This document shows positions 1 to 7,008 of a DNA stretch of 15,235 nt, piece by piece. The notes under the pieces were generated by a model. The model searched no databases, was not told the origin of the DNA, and worked only from the letters and a program-made list of their open reading frames with translations. The first letter of the stretch is position 1. Every line of letters starts with the position of its first letter. Source of the stretch: Limnospira platensis (GTDB taxonomy: Bacteria; Cyanobacteriota; Cyanobacteriia; Cyanobacteriales; Microcoleaceae); the NCBI RefSeq assembly GCF_046480435.1, contig NZ_PKGC01000123.1. One strand, written 5' to 3'. A program made the translations under genes and the position numbers.

Positions 1-27
1 CAGCAATTTGGAGATTTATCAAAGTAA
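1..27 (+). CDS. 3' end of an upstream Uma2-family (DUF820) gene, partial
   Basis: The first 27 bases read in frame 1 as QQFGDLSK followed by TAA. The complete Uma2-family gene at 116-814 ends with QQFGDLG, and the DNA also matches closely (cagcaatttgg-gattta in both). The window therefore starts inside the last codons of a neighbouring, closely related copy of that gene. Tandem Uma2 paralogues are common in filamentous cyanobacteria (family knowledge). Only eight residues are visible, so the identity rests on the near-identical tail and nothing else. Confidence 0.7.
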   Translation, partial: QQFGDLSK

Positions 28-40
28 AATTATCTAGGTG

Positions 41-74
41 TTTGGGGGTTGCTTAACTCCCAAATTTAGATAAT
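41..74 (+). terminator. Hairpin terminator after the upstream Uma2 copy
   Basis: TTTGGGGGTT (41-50) pairs with AACTCCCAAA (55-64) through ten consecutive pairs, including one G-T wobble, around a GCTT loop. TTTAGATAAT follows. The T-run is short, so termination may be weak. It lies 14 bases after the stop of the partial gene and just before the -10 element of the next one, which is where an intrinsic terminator would be expected. Confidence 0.5.
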
Positions 75-78
75 CAGC

Positions 79-84
79 TATAAT
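79..84 (+). promoter_or_regulatory. Candidate -10 element for the Uma2 gene
   Basis: A perfect TATAAT sits 32 bases upstream of the ATG at 116. That places a transcription start near 91 and leaves a leader of about 25 nt holding a GGAG/AGGA ribosome-binding site (103-112). No good -35 hexamer is seen at 16-18 bp. Confidence 0.45.
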
Positions 85-115
85 ATATATCAGTGCTAAT
101 GCGGAGTTAGGAATT

Positions 116-814
116 ATGATAGCAGTTGACAGCCTGACCCATAAAACTGATGTTTTTTATCCCAGTAGTGACGGAGAACCCTTGGCAGAAACTTATGATC
201 ATGTTTACGTTCTAATGGCGACTATGCTAGTTCTGAAAGAATACCTAAAAGACCGAAAAGCGACGGTTTTGGCTGACCAATTTATGTATTATGCGGCGGG
301 TTTCCCTAAGTTGCGAGTAGCCCCTGATGTGATGGTGATTTTTGATGTGGAACCAGGGGGAAGGGATAACTATAAAATTTGGGAAGAGGGACAAGTTCCG
401 GCTGTGATTTTTGAGATGACTTCTCCGAGTACAAAAGAACAAGACCAAACGGTTAAGAAGAATCTCTATGAAAGTTTGGAGGTGAAAGAATACTGGTTAT
501 TTGACCCGAAAGGGCAGTGGATAACTGAACAATTGCGGGGTTATCGTTTAGTGGGAGATAGTTACCAATTAATTACGGATAACCGCAGTGAAACTCTGGG
601 TTTACGTTTACAAGTCTCCGGTAAAATTATCGATTTTTACCGAGAAGATAACGGCCAAAAATTGCTAATTCCTGATGAGTTATACGCGGCTTTGCAAGAG
701 GCTACTTTGGCGAGGATAGAAGCTGAACAACGGGCAGAAACTGAAAAACAACGGGCGGATGAATTGGCAGCATTATTAAATCAATATCGCCAGCAATTTG
801 GGGATTTAGGTTAA
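116..814 (+). CDS. Uma2 family (DUF820) PD-(D/E)XK-fold protein with C-terminal coiled coil
   Basis: This 232-residue protein has the Uma2/DUF820 signature. A P-D pair (residues 70-71, VAPDVMVIFD) is followed by a strand ending in E100 (VIFEMTSPST), then D110, K114/K115 and the EYWLFDP segment (125-131). These correspond to the PD-(D/E)XK nuclease-like core. Residues about 190-226 are rich in A, E, Q and R (EAEQRAETEKQRADELAALL) and should form a coiled coil, as in many cyanobacterial members. The start is supported by GGAG/AGGA 5-12 bases upstream. Biochemical function is not established for most of the family. Many are annotated as endonucleases on fold alone, and cyanobacteria carry dozens of copies. 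It is preceded by a sister copy of which only the tail is in view. Confidence 0.88.
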   Translation: MIAVDSLTHKTDVFYPSSDGEPLAETYDHVYVLMATMLVLKEYLKDRKATVLADQFMYYAAGFPKLRVAPDVMVIFDVEPGGRDNYKIWEEGQVPAVIFEMTSPSTKEQDQTVKKNLYESLEVKEYWLFDPKGQWITEQLRGYRLVGDSYQLITDNRSETLGLRLQVSGKIIDFYREDNGQKLLIPDELYAALQEATLARIEAEQRAETEKQRADELAALLNQYRQQFGDLG

Positions 815-922
815 TGAATAATTGTAGAGGGAGTAAATAACTGATAACAACCCTAAATAAATACATCAAGAATACAAGAATACAGCTTGTTCGTAAGTGG
901 TTTAAAACATTACCCTGACCCT

Positions 923-972
923 AAATCTCTCTCCCCCTTCCACAAACTAAGGAGCCAGGGGAGAGGGACTTT
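923..972. repeat. Imperfect palindrome (C/T-rich left arm, G/A-rich right arm) in the 815-1101 spacer
   Basis: AAATCTCTCTCCCC (923-936) is nearly the reverse complement of GGGGAGAGGGACTTT (958-972), with one mismatch and one inserted base around a 21-base loop. CCCTAAATCTCTCTCC...GGGAGAGGGACTTTGA-type sequences recur between genes in many cyanobacteria (general knowledge), so this is probably a dispersed repeat or small non-autonomous element rather than a gene-specific terminator. The rest of the 287-bp spacer shows no convincing gene. Confidence 0.45.
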
Positions 973-1101
973 GAAGGCTTATTGCATGATTACTGGAAGG
1001 GCTGTAATAGTCAAGCTGGGTGCAATGTGAATTTGATTTCACGACACCAAGTTGGCGGGAAATGTTAATGAATCAATACTCTGTATTTGATGCTCAAAAT
1101 A

Positions 1102-2205
1102 CTAGCTGGGTTGATAAGTAGGAAAATCAGTATATCCCTGTTTATCAAAAGAGTACCAAACGGACATATCAGCCTGTGGATTTAAAGGCCAGTTATTAGT
1201 AAAACGTTCTACTAAATCTGGGTTACTAATAAAGGGACGACCAAAGGCGATCGCATCTGCATGACCGGCTTTAATGGTGGCTTCTGCAGTTTCCTGGGTA
1301 TAGCCACAGTTACCGATTAAAATACCAGAAAATAGAGGTCTAAATTCAGGTAATGTCATGGGTTCTCCTAGTTTATGAAAACCAAAAGCCAAACCATCTA
1401 GGATATCAAGATAACCTAAGTTATACTGATTTAGTTGTTTGACAACATAAGTGAATGTTTCCCGATAATCTAGGGAACCCATATCATTAAAGTTGCCATT
1501 CGGTGAAAGTCTAACCCCTACACGATCGCTTGACCAAACGGTGAGAATAGCCTCGGTTACTTCTTTGAGAAACTGAAACCTTTTTTCAATATTTCCACCA
1601 TATTTATCAGTGCGATGATTAGTTTTAGATTGCAGAAATTGGTCAATTAAATAACCATTGGCTGCGTGAATTTCTACCCCATCAAATCCGGCTAATTGCG
1701 CCCGTTCTGAGGCTTTCCTATAGTCTTCGACCACATTTGATATTTCCTCGGTTGACAAGGCTCTAGGAGTCTCGTAGGCTTGCTTACCAAGGGGAGTATG
1801 AATATAGTCATCATTGAGTTTAATTGCGGAGGGTGCAACGGGAAGCTGTCCGTTATGAAAGTCGGAATGAGAAGACCGTCCACAATGCCACAGTTGTAGA
1901 AAAATTTTACCATTTTTACTATGAACAGCATCAACAATTTTTTGCCATGCTTCGGCTTGTTGATCTGAATAAATACCAGGAGAATTACGCCAACCAATGC
2001 CCTGTTTCGAGATAACTGTAGCCTCGGTAATAATTAAACCAGCGGATGCTCGTTGTTGGTAATATTCAGCCATTAACTGATTAGGAATTCGCTCTTCTCC
2101 AGCACGCGATCGCGTTAAGGGAGACATAACCACGCGATTGGCGAGAGATAAACTCCCGATCTGAAGGGGACTAAGTAAGTTTTGGGAATTGGTGTTAACC
2201 GTCAT
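1102..2205 (-). CDS. Old Yellow Enzyme-family alkene reductase (NemA/OPR type, FMN-dependent)
   Basis: This is a TIM-barrel flavoenzyme expected to reduce the C=C bond of alpha,beta-unsaturated carbonyls or nitro compounds using FMN and NAD(P)H. The reading frame is open to 2247 (381 residues), but I prefer the ATG at 2205 (367 residues). AGGA lies 7 bases before it, whereas a candidate -10 element lies inside the longer version. Numbering from this start, SPLTRSR near 28-34 supplies the flavin-contacting Thr. LQLWHCGR (about 104-111) is a conserved barrel strand. IHAANGYL (about 179-186) carries the substrate-binding His180/Asn183 pair and the proton-donor Tyr185. HRTDKYGG follows, and FGRPFISNP near the end is the phosphate-binding segment. 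Length fits the family (about 360). It is transcribed divergently from rqcH. The physiological substrate cannot be read from sequence. Confidence 0.93.
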   Translation of the reverse strand: MTVNTNSQNLLSPLQIGSLSLANRVVMSPLTRSRAGEERIPNQLMAEYYQQRASAGLIITEATVISKQGIGWRNSPGIYSDQQAEAWQKIVDAVHSKNGKIFLQLWHCGRSSHSDFHNGQLPVAPSAIKLNDDYIHTPLGKQAYETPRALSTEEISNVVEDYRKASERAQLAGFDGVEIHAANGYLIDQFLQSKTNHRTDKYGGNIEKRFQFLKEVTEAILTVWSSDRVGVRLSPNGNFNDMGSLDYRETFTYVVKQLNQYNLGYLDILDGLAFGFHKLGEPMTLPEFRPLFSGILIGNCGYTQETAEATIKAGHADAIAFGRPFISNPDLVERFTNNWPLNPQADMSVWYSFDKQGYTDFPTYQPS

Positions 2206-2235
2206 AGTTTGATCCTGAATAATTAGGGACAGCCT

Positions 2236-2264
2236 ATCATATAGCAATATTATGTTAGTTGTAA
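2236..2264 (-). promoter_or_regulatory. Candidate promoter of the alkene reductase gene
   Basis: On the minus strand TTACAA (2264-2259) and TATGAT (2241-2236) are separated by exactly 17 bp. The -10 is good, but the -35 matches consensus at only three positions. It would start transcription near 2229 and leave a leader of about 25 nt before the ATG at 2205, which argues against the longer reading from 2247. Confidence 0.35.
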
Positions 2265-2363
2265 ACTAGGGGTAGTAACTCTCTGGCTGGCTAGGGAGGA
2301 TATAGACTGACTTAAAATCTATTATAATCGGGAGATTTTGGGTGAAATTATCGGTATTTACTA

Positions 2364-2392
2364 TTGACAAATTCTGGAGCTTGACTTATGAT
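2364..2392 (+). promoter_or_regulatory. Sigma-70-type promoter of rqcH
   Basis: TTGACA (2364-2369) is followed after exactly 17 bp by TATGAT (2387-2392), a near-consensus housekeeping promoter. The predicted start near 2399 gives a leader of about 88 nt before the ATG at 2487. A second isolated TATAAT lies at 2323-2328 without a matching -35. Confidence 0.65.
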
Positions 2393-2486
2393 GAAATCAT
2401 GGGAAAATGTGGCGGCATATATAAGCCTAAATTAATCATCCTGGTATTGAGACTGCTAGAATATCTAAAGACTAATAACTGTTAAT

Positions 2487-4226
2487 ATGCAACCCGTAGA
2501 TTATACCACCCTGATAGCGTCCTGTTGTGAATTGCGGTCTAACTGGTTACCAGCAAGACTTGAACAGGTGTATCAGCGCGATCGCTTTACTATTTCTCTC
2601 GCCCTACGAACGCTGAAGGGTAGGGGCTGGTTAGACATTTCTTGGCATCCCCAAGCGGCACGAATTTGTATTTCTACGCCGCCGCCACGGGTTGCTGATA
2701 CGTTCACATTTAGCGACCAATTGCGACACCAACTGAGTGGTTTGGCTTTAGTAGATATTGCAGAAGTTGCGCCCTGGGAAAGGGTTTTAGATTTGCAATT
2801 TGCGAAGCGTCCGGGAGAACCTGCTCTCTGGCATTTATATGTAGAAATAATGACGAAATATAGCAATGTCATTTTAACAGGAAAAGATAACTTAATTGTG
2901 ACGGCGGCGCACCAAGTAAGTTCTCAACAGTCTAGTGTTCGTCCGATCCAAACAGGCGATCGCTATGAATTACCGCCCGGTCTGACTGACCCCATTCCTA
3001 AGCTAGAAGAACCCCTAGAAAAGTGGCAAGAAAGAGTTAGTTTAATTCCCGATTTACTGAAACGACAGTTAATGAAAAGCTATCGAGGTTTAAGTTCGAC
3101 TTTAGCGTTGGGTTTAATGGCGGCGGCGAATTTGGAAAGCGATCGCACTACGGACAGTTTAAGCCATGGAGAATGGGAAAAACTATTCCAGCAGTGGCGA
3201 CAGTGGTTAACAGCGTTAGAAACGGGTAAATTTGAACCGGTTTGGACAGCCACAGGTTACAGTGTTCTGGGTTGCGGAAAGATAGGGGAAAGTCCGGGAA
3301 ATGTGCAGGAACTTCTCAATGAGTATTACACCGAGGAATTAAACGGTCAAGAGTTCCGACAATTACAGCATCAAATCAGCCAAAAGTTGCAGACACTCTT
3401 AAAGAAATTGGGGGTAAAGTTAGCGGAATTTAACCAGCGCCTACAACAGTCAGAAAAAGCGGATTTATATCGTAGTCAAGCGGACTTATTAATGGCTAGT
3501 TTACATGAGTGGCAGCCGGGAATGAAATTAATCACCCTCGCTGATTTTGAAACATCTGCACCAGTAAAAATTCCCCTAGAACCGGAAAAAAATGCGGTGC
3601 AAAATGCCCAAAGTCTCTATAAACGCCATCAGAAACTGAAACGCGCCCGCATGGCGATCGCCCCATTAATTAAAGCAGTAAGGGAAGAAATCAATTATCT
3701 GGAACAAGTAGAAGCGGCTCTATCTCAAGTTGCTAATTATAGAAAACCGGCAGATTTACAAAACCTGAAAGAAATTCGAGGGGAATTAATCGAGGAAGGA
3801 TATCTAACTATTCCGGACTATCGCCCCCAAAACTTAGGGACAGAAACGGAATTTTATCGTTATGTAACCCCTGGTGGTTTTGAGTTATTAGTAGGTCGGA
3901 ATAATCAACAAAACGATCGCCTAACATTTCGGGTAGCCACCGACTATGATTTATGGTTTCATACCCAGGAAATTCCTGGAAGCCATGCTTTATTAAGGCT
4001 TCCACCGGGACAGGTTGCTGATGATCATGATTTGCAGTTTACGGCTAATATCACGGCTTATTATAGTCGCGCGCGCCAAAGCGAACAGGTCCCCGTCATT
4101 TACACCCAGCCGAAATATGTTTATAAACCGAAGGGGGCGAAACCGGGAATGGTTATCTATAAACATGAACAGGTTTTGTGGGGTGTACCTCAACAGGCGA
4201 TCGCCCTTTTGGGACGAGATGGCTAA
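2487..4226 (+). CDS. rqcH: RqcH/NFACT family ribosome quality control protein (Rqc2 homologue)
   Basis: At 579 residues this matches bacterial NFACT proteins, which bind peptidyl-tRNA-obstructed 50S subunits and recruit tRNA-Ala to add C-terminal alanine tails marking stalled chains for degradation (known for Bacillus RqcH). The N-terminal NFACT-N domain spans about 1-220 and includes IMTKYSNVIL (121-130), equivalent to the family's MGRHSNIIL. Two HhH-like helices follow. A long charged coiled-coil region (about 285-430: LQHQISQKLQTLLKK, YKRHQKLKRAR) comes next, then the C-terminal NFACT-R domain with YDLWFHTQEIPGSHALLR (about 485-502). The position of the family's conserved D-R pair reads WERV (E98-R99). 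Third-position usage and eight-base HIP1 sites look native. The gene has its own promoter upstream. It is sometimes annotated as a fibronectin/fibrinogen-binding protein, a name inherited from pathogen homologues. Confidence 0.93.
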   Translation: MQPVDYTTLIASCCELRSNWLPARLEQVYQRDRFTISLALRTLKGRGWLDISWHPQAARICISTPPPRVADTFTFSDQLRHQLSGLALVDIAEVAPWERVLDLQFAKRPGEPALWHLYVEIMTKYSNVILTGKDNLIVTAAHQVSSQQSSVRPIQTGDRYELPPGLTDPIPKLEEPLEKWQERVSLIPDLLKRQLMKSYRGLSSTLALGLMAAANLESDRTTDSLSHGEWEKLFQQWRQWLTALETGKFEPVWTATGYSVLGCGKIGESPGNVQELLNEYYTEELNGQEFRQLQHQISQKLQTLLKKLGVKLAEFNQRLQQSEKADLYRSQADLLMASLHEWQPGMKLITLADFETSAPVKIPLEPEKNAVQNAQSLYKRHQKLKRARMAIAPLIKAVREEINYLEQVEAALSQVANYRKPADLQNLKEIRGELIEEGYLTIPDYRPQNLGTETEFYRYVTPGGFELLVGRNNQQNDRLTFRVATDYDLWFHTQEIPGSHALLRLPPGQVADDHDLQFTANITAYYSRARQSEQVPVIYTQPKYVYKPKGAKPGMVIYKHEQVLWGVPQQAIALLGRDG

Positions 4227-4260
4227 CAAGTTAATTTTTTTTAAAAAATGTTGTGCTTTT

Positions 4261-4269
4261 TGTTACAAT
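4261..4269 (+). promoter_or_regulatory. Extended -10 promoter in the rqcH/VOC gap
   Basis: TGTTACAAT fits the extended -10 form TGnTAnAAT and starts 34 bases after the rqcH stop. Transcription should begin near 4276. No plus-strand protein gene follows before the convergent VOC gene, so a non-coding transcript is implied. The upstream sequence is A/T-rich (T8 and A6 tracts at 4235-4248), with no clear -35. Confidence 0.5.
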
Positions 4270-4275
4270 GTAATC

Positions 4276-4400
4276 GAGAGGTTTGAGAATTTATACCCGC
4301 TACTGAAGGCGGAACGCCCAACTCGGGTATCCTCAAATCGCAACAACAACGGTATCCTTATTTAGTTTGACCAGTCCCCGTCAGGAGTCTGGTCATTTTC
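4276..4400 (+). ncRNA. Candidate structured small RNA, about 125 nt, unknown family
   Basis: This segment runs from the predicted start of an extended -10 promoter to a T-tailed hairpin and contains nested stems. GGTTTGAG (4280-4287) pairs with CTCAAATC (4332-4339; one G-T). Inside it ATACCCG (4293-4299) pairs perfectly with CGGGTAT (4324-4330). Inside that GGCG (4308-4311) pairs with CGCC (4315-4318) across a GAA loop. An unpaired CAACAACAACGG stretch follows, then the terminator hairpin. No ORF with a ribosome-binding site is present. I do not recognise Yfr1, Yfr2, 6S, SRP, tmRNA or a tRNA here. It could instead be an rqcH 3'-UTR structure, but the internal promoter favours an independent RNA. 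Confidence 0.5.
4368..4399 (+). terminator. Intrinsic terminator ending the candidate small RNA
   Basis: TGACCAG (4368-4374) pairs perfectly with CTGGTCA (4389-4395), with further TCC/GGA pairing inside the loop, and TTTT (4396-4399) follows. In the opposite direction the hairpin is followed by AACTAAAT, so it serves plus-strand transcripts better than the VOC gene whose stop is at 4402. Confidence 0.6.
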
Positions 4401-4401
4401 A

Positions 4402-4887
4402 TTAAGCCTGACCGGGAGCCTGACCGGGAAGTTGATCACAACGGATCTCTATCATAAATCCATCGGGGTCATACAAGTAGATACCGCGACCTGTGGGGCG
4501 GCTGATAGGTCCTCTGGCGATCGCCACATGATGATTCTGTAAAGCCTCAACAGCGGTATCAAATAGAATCGGATCAATATCAAAAGCCAAATGATTCGGC
4601 CCAGTAAACTCATGGGTTGGGTCAGGGTGGGGAGGTTGTAGGTTGGGTTCAGCAAATAAATCAATTACTGTGCCATCCCCGGTGACAAAGTTGGCTACTT
4701 TTCCGGCTTCAACTAATGATTTGAGGGTACTAGGAACCTCATCTCCGGTCAATTCATGGAGTCCGAGAACTTTGCCATAAAATTGACGAGAAGCCTTGAT
4801 ATCGGCAACATTTAAGGCGATATGATGGACGCGACGTAGCATCCCAGGGGTTAAGCACTTTTGATGGTGATTGGAGATAGTCTGCAT
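4402..4887 (-). CDS. VOC (glyoxalase/bleomycin-resistance fold) family protein
   Basis: This single-unit vicinal-oxygen-chelate protein has 161 residues from the chosen start. VHHIALNVADIKASRQFY opens the first beta-alpha-beta module and supplies the likely metal ligand H22. NHLAFDID opens the second module with H99. GIYLYDPDGFMIEIR ends the fold with E147 as the third ligand. The fold serves lyases, dioxygenases, isomerases and resistance proteins, so the substrate is unknown. The frame extends upstream to a GTG at 4896, but GGCGGAG sits directly against that codon. The same sequence is correctly spaced (8 bases) for the ATG at 4887. The C-terminus ends in PGQAPGQA, encoded by an exact 12-bp tandem duplication, an addition outside the fold. 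Confidence 0.85.
   Translation of the reverse strand: MQTISNHHQKCLTPGMLRRVHHIALNVADIKASRQFYGKVLGLHELTGDEVPSTLKSLVEAGKVANFVTGDGTVIDLFAEPNLQPPHPDPTHEFTGPNHLAFDIDPILFDTAVEALQNHHVAIARGPISRPTGRGIYLYDPDGFMIEIRCDQLPGQAPGQA
4406..4429. repeat. Exact 12-bp tandem duplication at the VOC gene 3' end
   Basis: GCCTGACCGGGA occurs twice back to back (4406-4417 and 4418-4429). On the coding strand it encodes the terminal PGQA-PGQA. It probably arose by replication slippage, and copy number may vary between strains. Confidence 0.85.
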
Positions 4888-5100
4888 GGTGATCACTCCG
4901 CCAAATAGCTATTCATCCATTCTAACTAAATTAATCTATAACTGGTGTGATATTTTCTGTGACTTTGTAAATTTTTGATGAAGTATATTGTAGCATATTT
5001 ATTCCCGAAATGCCAGCCCAAATCAATCCCCATAATTCTATGTAAATCGGATTACCAATAGTTAGAGTATTCTGGTTGACCCCCACGATTATCCAAAAAT

Positions 5101-5109
5101 TGCTATAAT
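5101..5109 (+). promoter_or_regulatory. Extended -10 promoter of the TPR gene
   Basis: TGCTATAAT is a perfect extended -10. It predicts a start near 5116 and a leader of about 40 nt before the ATG at 5156. TTGACC (5076-5081) lies 22 bp upstream, too far for a normal -35, so recognition probably rests on the extended -10. Confidence 0.5.
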
Positions 5110-5155
5110 TGCCGATCAGATTAAACCCATCAACTCGACCATTCACAAATATTCT

Positions 5156-6439
5156 ATGGTAAGACCGATTTTTAAGAGTATTAAAATTAGTGCGATCGCC
5201 TTAATGTTAGTAGCCGTAGGATTCCATTTTCCCACCCTTTCCGCCGCCCAAAATCAGTCGGAAGAAGTAGATCTAGGAGTTCTCGATCCCTTTGCGCCTA
5301 ACCCCCTGCTGAGTCAAGAAGCTGACCCCTTATTACCGAACCCCCCCACAGACGGAAACATCCTCAGTGAAAGTCAGCAAGAAACCCTCGCCCCTGAACT
5401 CGATCGCCTGAACGCCGAAGCCACCACCCTTCTCGCGGCGGGAAATGCGATCGCTGCTTTTGAATTATGGACTAGGGAACTGCGTTTACGTCGCTATTTC
5501 GGACCCTTAGAAGAAATCGCCGCCCTGGAAAGAGTCGGGTTAATTTCCTGGGAAAATGGTCAGCGTCTCTACTTAGAATTTATTACGGATCGTCTCCATC
5601 AAATTCTCCTAAATAGCCCCGATCAGACTATCTTAGAAGCCCTAGTAAATGCCTTTCAAACAGTCCGCGCCAAAGATTATGGAATCCAAGCCTATCAGAG
5701 GCTTTTAGAAATTTATGCAGAAGATAATATCTGGCAAAAAGAAGGATGGTTAAATGCGATCGCTTTGATTTATCTTAACTGGTTAGACTATCCCCAAGCG
5801 GCGGCGGCTTACCGAGAATTACTCATAACTCAACAACAGATTGAAAACCTGCGCCAACGGGGAGAACTACCCCCGCCGCCACCACCAATAGAAAACGGAA
5901 ACCCCCCACCTTCCCTATTACAATCTCTCCGAAATTTATCATTTATTTATGAGCAAATGGGGGAACTTTTAGAAGCGATCGCCACTCGTGAACGATTGGT
6001 TGAATATCATCTTAGACAGTCTAACTTAGTCCCAATTGCTGACCAAAAAATAGCGATCGCCACCAACTACGAACAACTCGGTAAATTCCAACAAGCCGGT
6101 GAAGCCTATCAACAAGCCTATCAATTTGCCATAAGTATCCAACAATTTGAGAATGCTAGTATCGCCCTCGCGCGATTAGCAAAACTTTATGTTGACCAAA
6201 ATCAAACTCAAACCGCCTTAGAATTATATCAAGCTCAACTACTGGTTAATCAGCGGTCATTCAATTTTTTTGCTATGATGAACACCTATGATAATATAGG
6301 AGAAATTCATCGGCAAAAGCAAGCATATTCCCAAGCATTACAAGCCTTTCAGAGAGCCTTACAGCTCGCCCAACAACTCCAACATAAAGAGGATTATTTT
6401 CTCGCCAAAATTGATGAAATCAACCGCCAAATCAGATAA
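5156..6439 (+). CDS. Exported tetratricopeptide-repeat protein
   Basis: The 427-residue protein starts with a Sec-type signal peptide: R3, K7 and K10, a hydrophobic core (about 11-24), and a likely cleavage near TLSA-AQ (29-32). This supports the ATG at 5156 despite a poor ribosome-binding site. The mature part begins with an acidic, proline-rich linker (35-70). Helical TPR-like repeats follow, clearest at about 298-330, 336-368 and 375-408 (NYEQLGKFQQAGEAYQQAY; NIGEIHRQKQAYSQALQAF). A run of six prolines (239-244) with a second PPP shortly after interrupts the repeats and would need EF-P for smooth translation. It probably acts as a periplasmic or thylakoid-lumen scaffold. No enzyme domain is visible. 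The partner is unknown. Confidence 0.82.
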   Translation: MVRPIFKSIKISAIALMLVAVGFHFPTLSAAQNQSEEVDLGVLDPFAPNPLLSQEADPLLPNPPTDGNILSESQQETLAPELDRLNAEATTLLAAGNAIAAFELWTRELRLRRYFGPLEEIAALERVGLISWENGQRLYLEFITDRLHQILLNSPDQTILEALVNAFQTVRAKDYGIQAYQRLLEIYAEDNIWQKEGWLNAIALIYLNWLDYPQAAAAYRELLITQQQIENLRQRGELPPPPPPIENGNPPPSLLQSLRNLSFIYEQMGELLEAIATRERLVEYHLRQSNLVPIADQKIAIATNYEQLGKFQQAGEAYQQAYQFAISIQQFENASIALARLAKLYVDQNQTQTALELYQAQLLVNQRSFNFFAMMNTYDNIGEIHRQKQAYSQALQAFQRALQLAQQLQHKEDYFLAKIDEINRQIR

Positions 6440-6497
6440 ATAATTCCCCCCTAGCAGAGTATTTGATACCCCTTGGAAAAGTCATCAAGTCTCTCTC

Positions 6498-6839
6498 TCA
6501 AAATCTAGTAGTTCGGGTTTTCAATAAATTACAACCCACCAAAATTGAACTTATAGACAACAAAAATGTCAATAAACTGCTAGGACGCAGTATAATTCTG
6601 GCGTGTAAAAATACCAAGATAATTCCCAGCGATAGCAGTATCCAACCCAAATTCCCAGTTTCCCTAGGAAAAGAGATCAAAGCCACCAAACCAGAAACCA
6701 TCAACAAAACACTCCCAGCCGTTGACATACTTCCGAACAAATTGAGTGAAAGCCTGGTAGCCACTATGATATTTTGACCAAGAAAATAAATCCCCAATAA
6801 CACTAGCGCCAATCCTACCAATGGTGTTATAATTTTCAT
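6498..6839 (-). CDS. Small integral membrane protein, unknown function
   Basis: The 113 residues contain about four hydrophobic segments (roughly 4-24, 40-57, 64-80 and 88-104) joined by short loops and end with a basic tail (KTRTTR). GGAG with four-base spacing precedes the ATG. That ATG overlaps the stop of a 45-residue ORF (ATGA), which suggests translational coupling. An opposite-strand reading frame over the same bases lacks these signals. I do not recognise the family. The gene converges on the TPR gene, with 58 bp between the stops. Confidence 0.65.
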   Translation of the reverse strand: MKIITPLVGLALVLLGIYFLGQNIIVATRLSLNLFGSMSTAGSVLLMVSGLVALISFPRETGNLGWILLSLGIILVFLHARIILRPSSLLTFLLSISSILVGCNLLKTRTTRF

Positions 6840-6973
6840 AACTCTCCATGACCTTGGTTAATTTGTGTTAATGCTAGTTTAGCATTTTCCTCATACCAAT
6901 GGGAAACAGTCCTCCACCCTGGTGAGTTAGTGGGAGTTGCTTTCCGTCCCGTCAACCCCTCACATAAACTCAT
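6836..6973 (-). CDS. Candidate 45-residue small protein coupled to the membrane protein gene
   Basis: The minus strand reads from an ATG at 6973 through 45 codons to a TGA at 6838-6836 that overlaps the next gene's ATG (ATGA). The product begins MSLCEGLTGRKATP, contains SPGWRTVSHWYEEN and ends GHGEL. It is soluble, with one Cys and two Trp. GGTGGGGA lies 5-12 bases upstream as a possible ribosome-binding site, and a TATAAT lies 30 bases upstream. The evidence is gene arrangement, not homology. A reading from an ATG further upstream in another frame stops after 14 codons, so a frameshifted longer protein is also conceivable. Confidence 0.4.
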   Translation of the reverse strand: MSLCEGLTGRKATPTNSPGWRTVSHWYEENAKLALTQINQGHGEL

Positions 6974-7002
6974 AAAAATTCCCCACCAGTATATCAACCT
7001 CC

Positions 7003-7008
7003 ATTATA
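7003..7008 (-). promoter_or_regulatory. -10 element for the 45-aa ORF/membrane protein pair
   Basis: The minus strand carries TATAAT at 7008-7003, 30 bases upstream of the ATG at 6973. The predicted start is near 6996. No convincing -35 is found, but direct repeats overlap this site. Confidence 0.4.

Noticed and set aside
4931..5146. 71-codon minus-strand frame in the VOC-TPR spacer
   Set aside because: It starts with GTG without a ribosome-binding site, overlaps the TPR promoter, and its product shows no domain. Probably chance in an A/T-rich spacer.
5238..5400. Proline-rich start of the TPR protein as a cell-surface collagen-like or S-layer region
   Set aside because: There are no Gly-X-Y repeats or S-layer homology motifs. 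It is an ordinary linker after a signal peptide.
6463..6777. 104-codon plus-strand frame opposite the 113-residue membrane protein
   Set aside because: The product is low-complexity and Lys/Asn-rich. The minus-strand frame has a ribosome-binding site, ATGA coupling and clear membrane segments.
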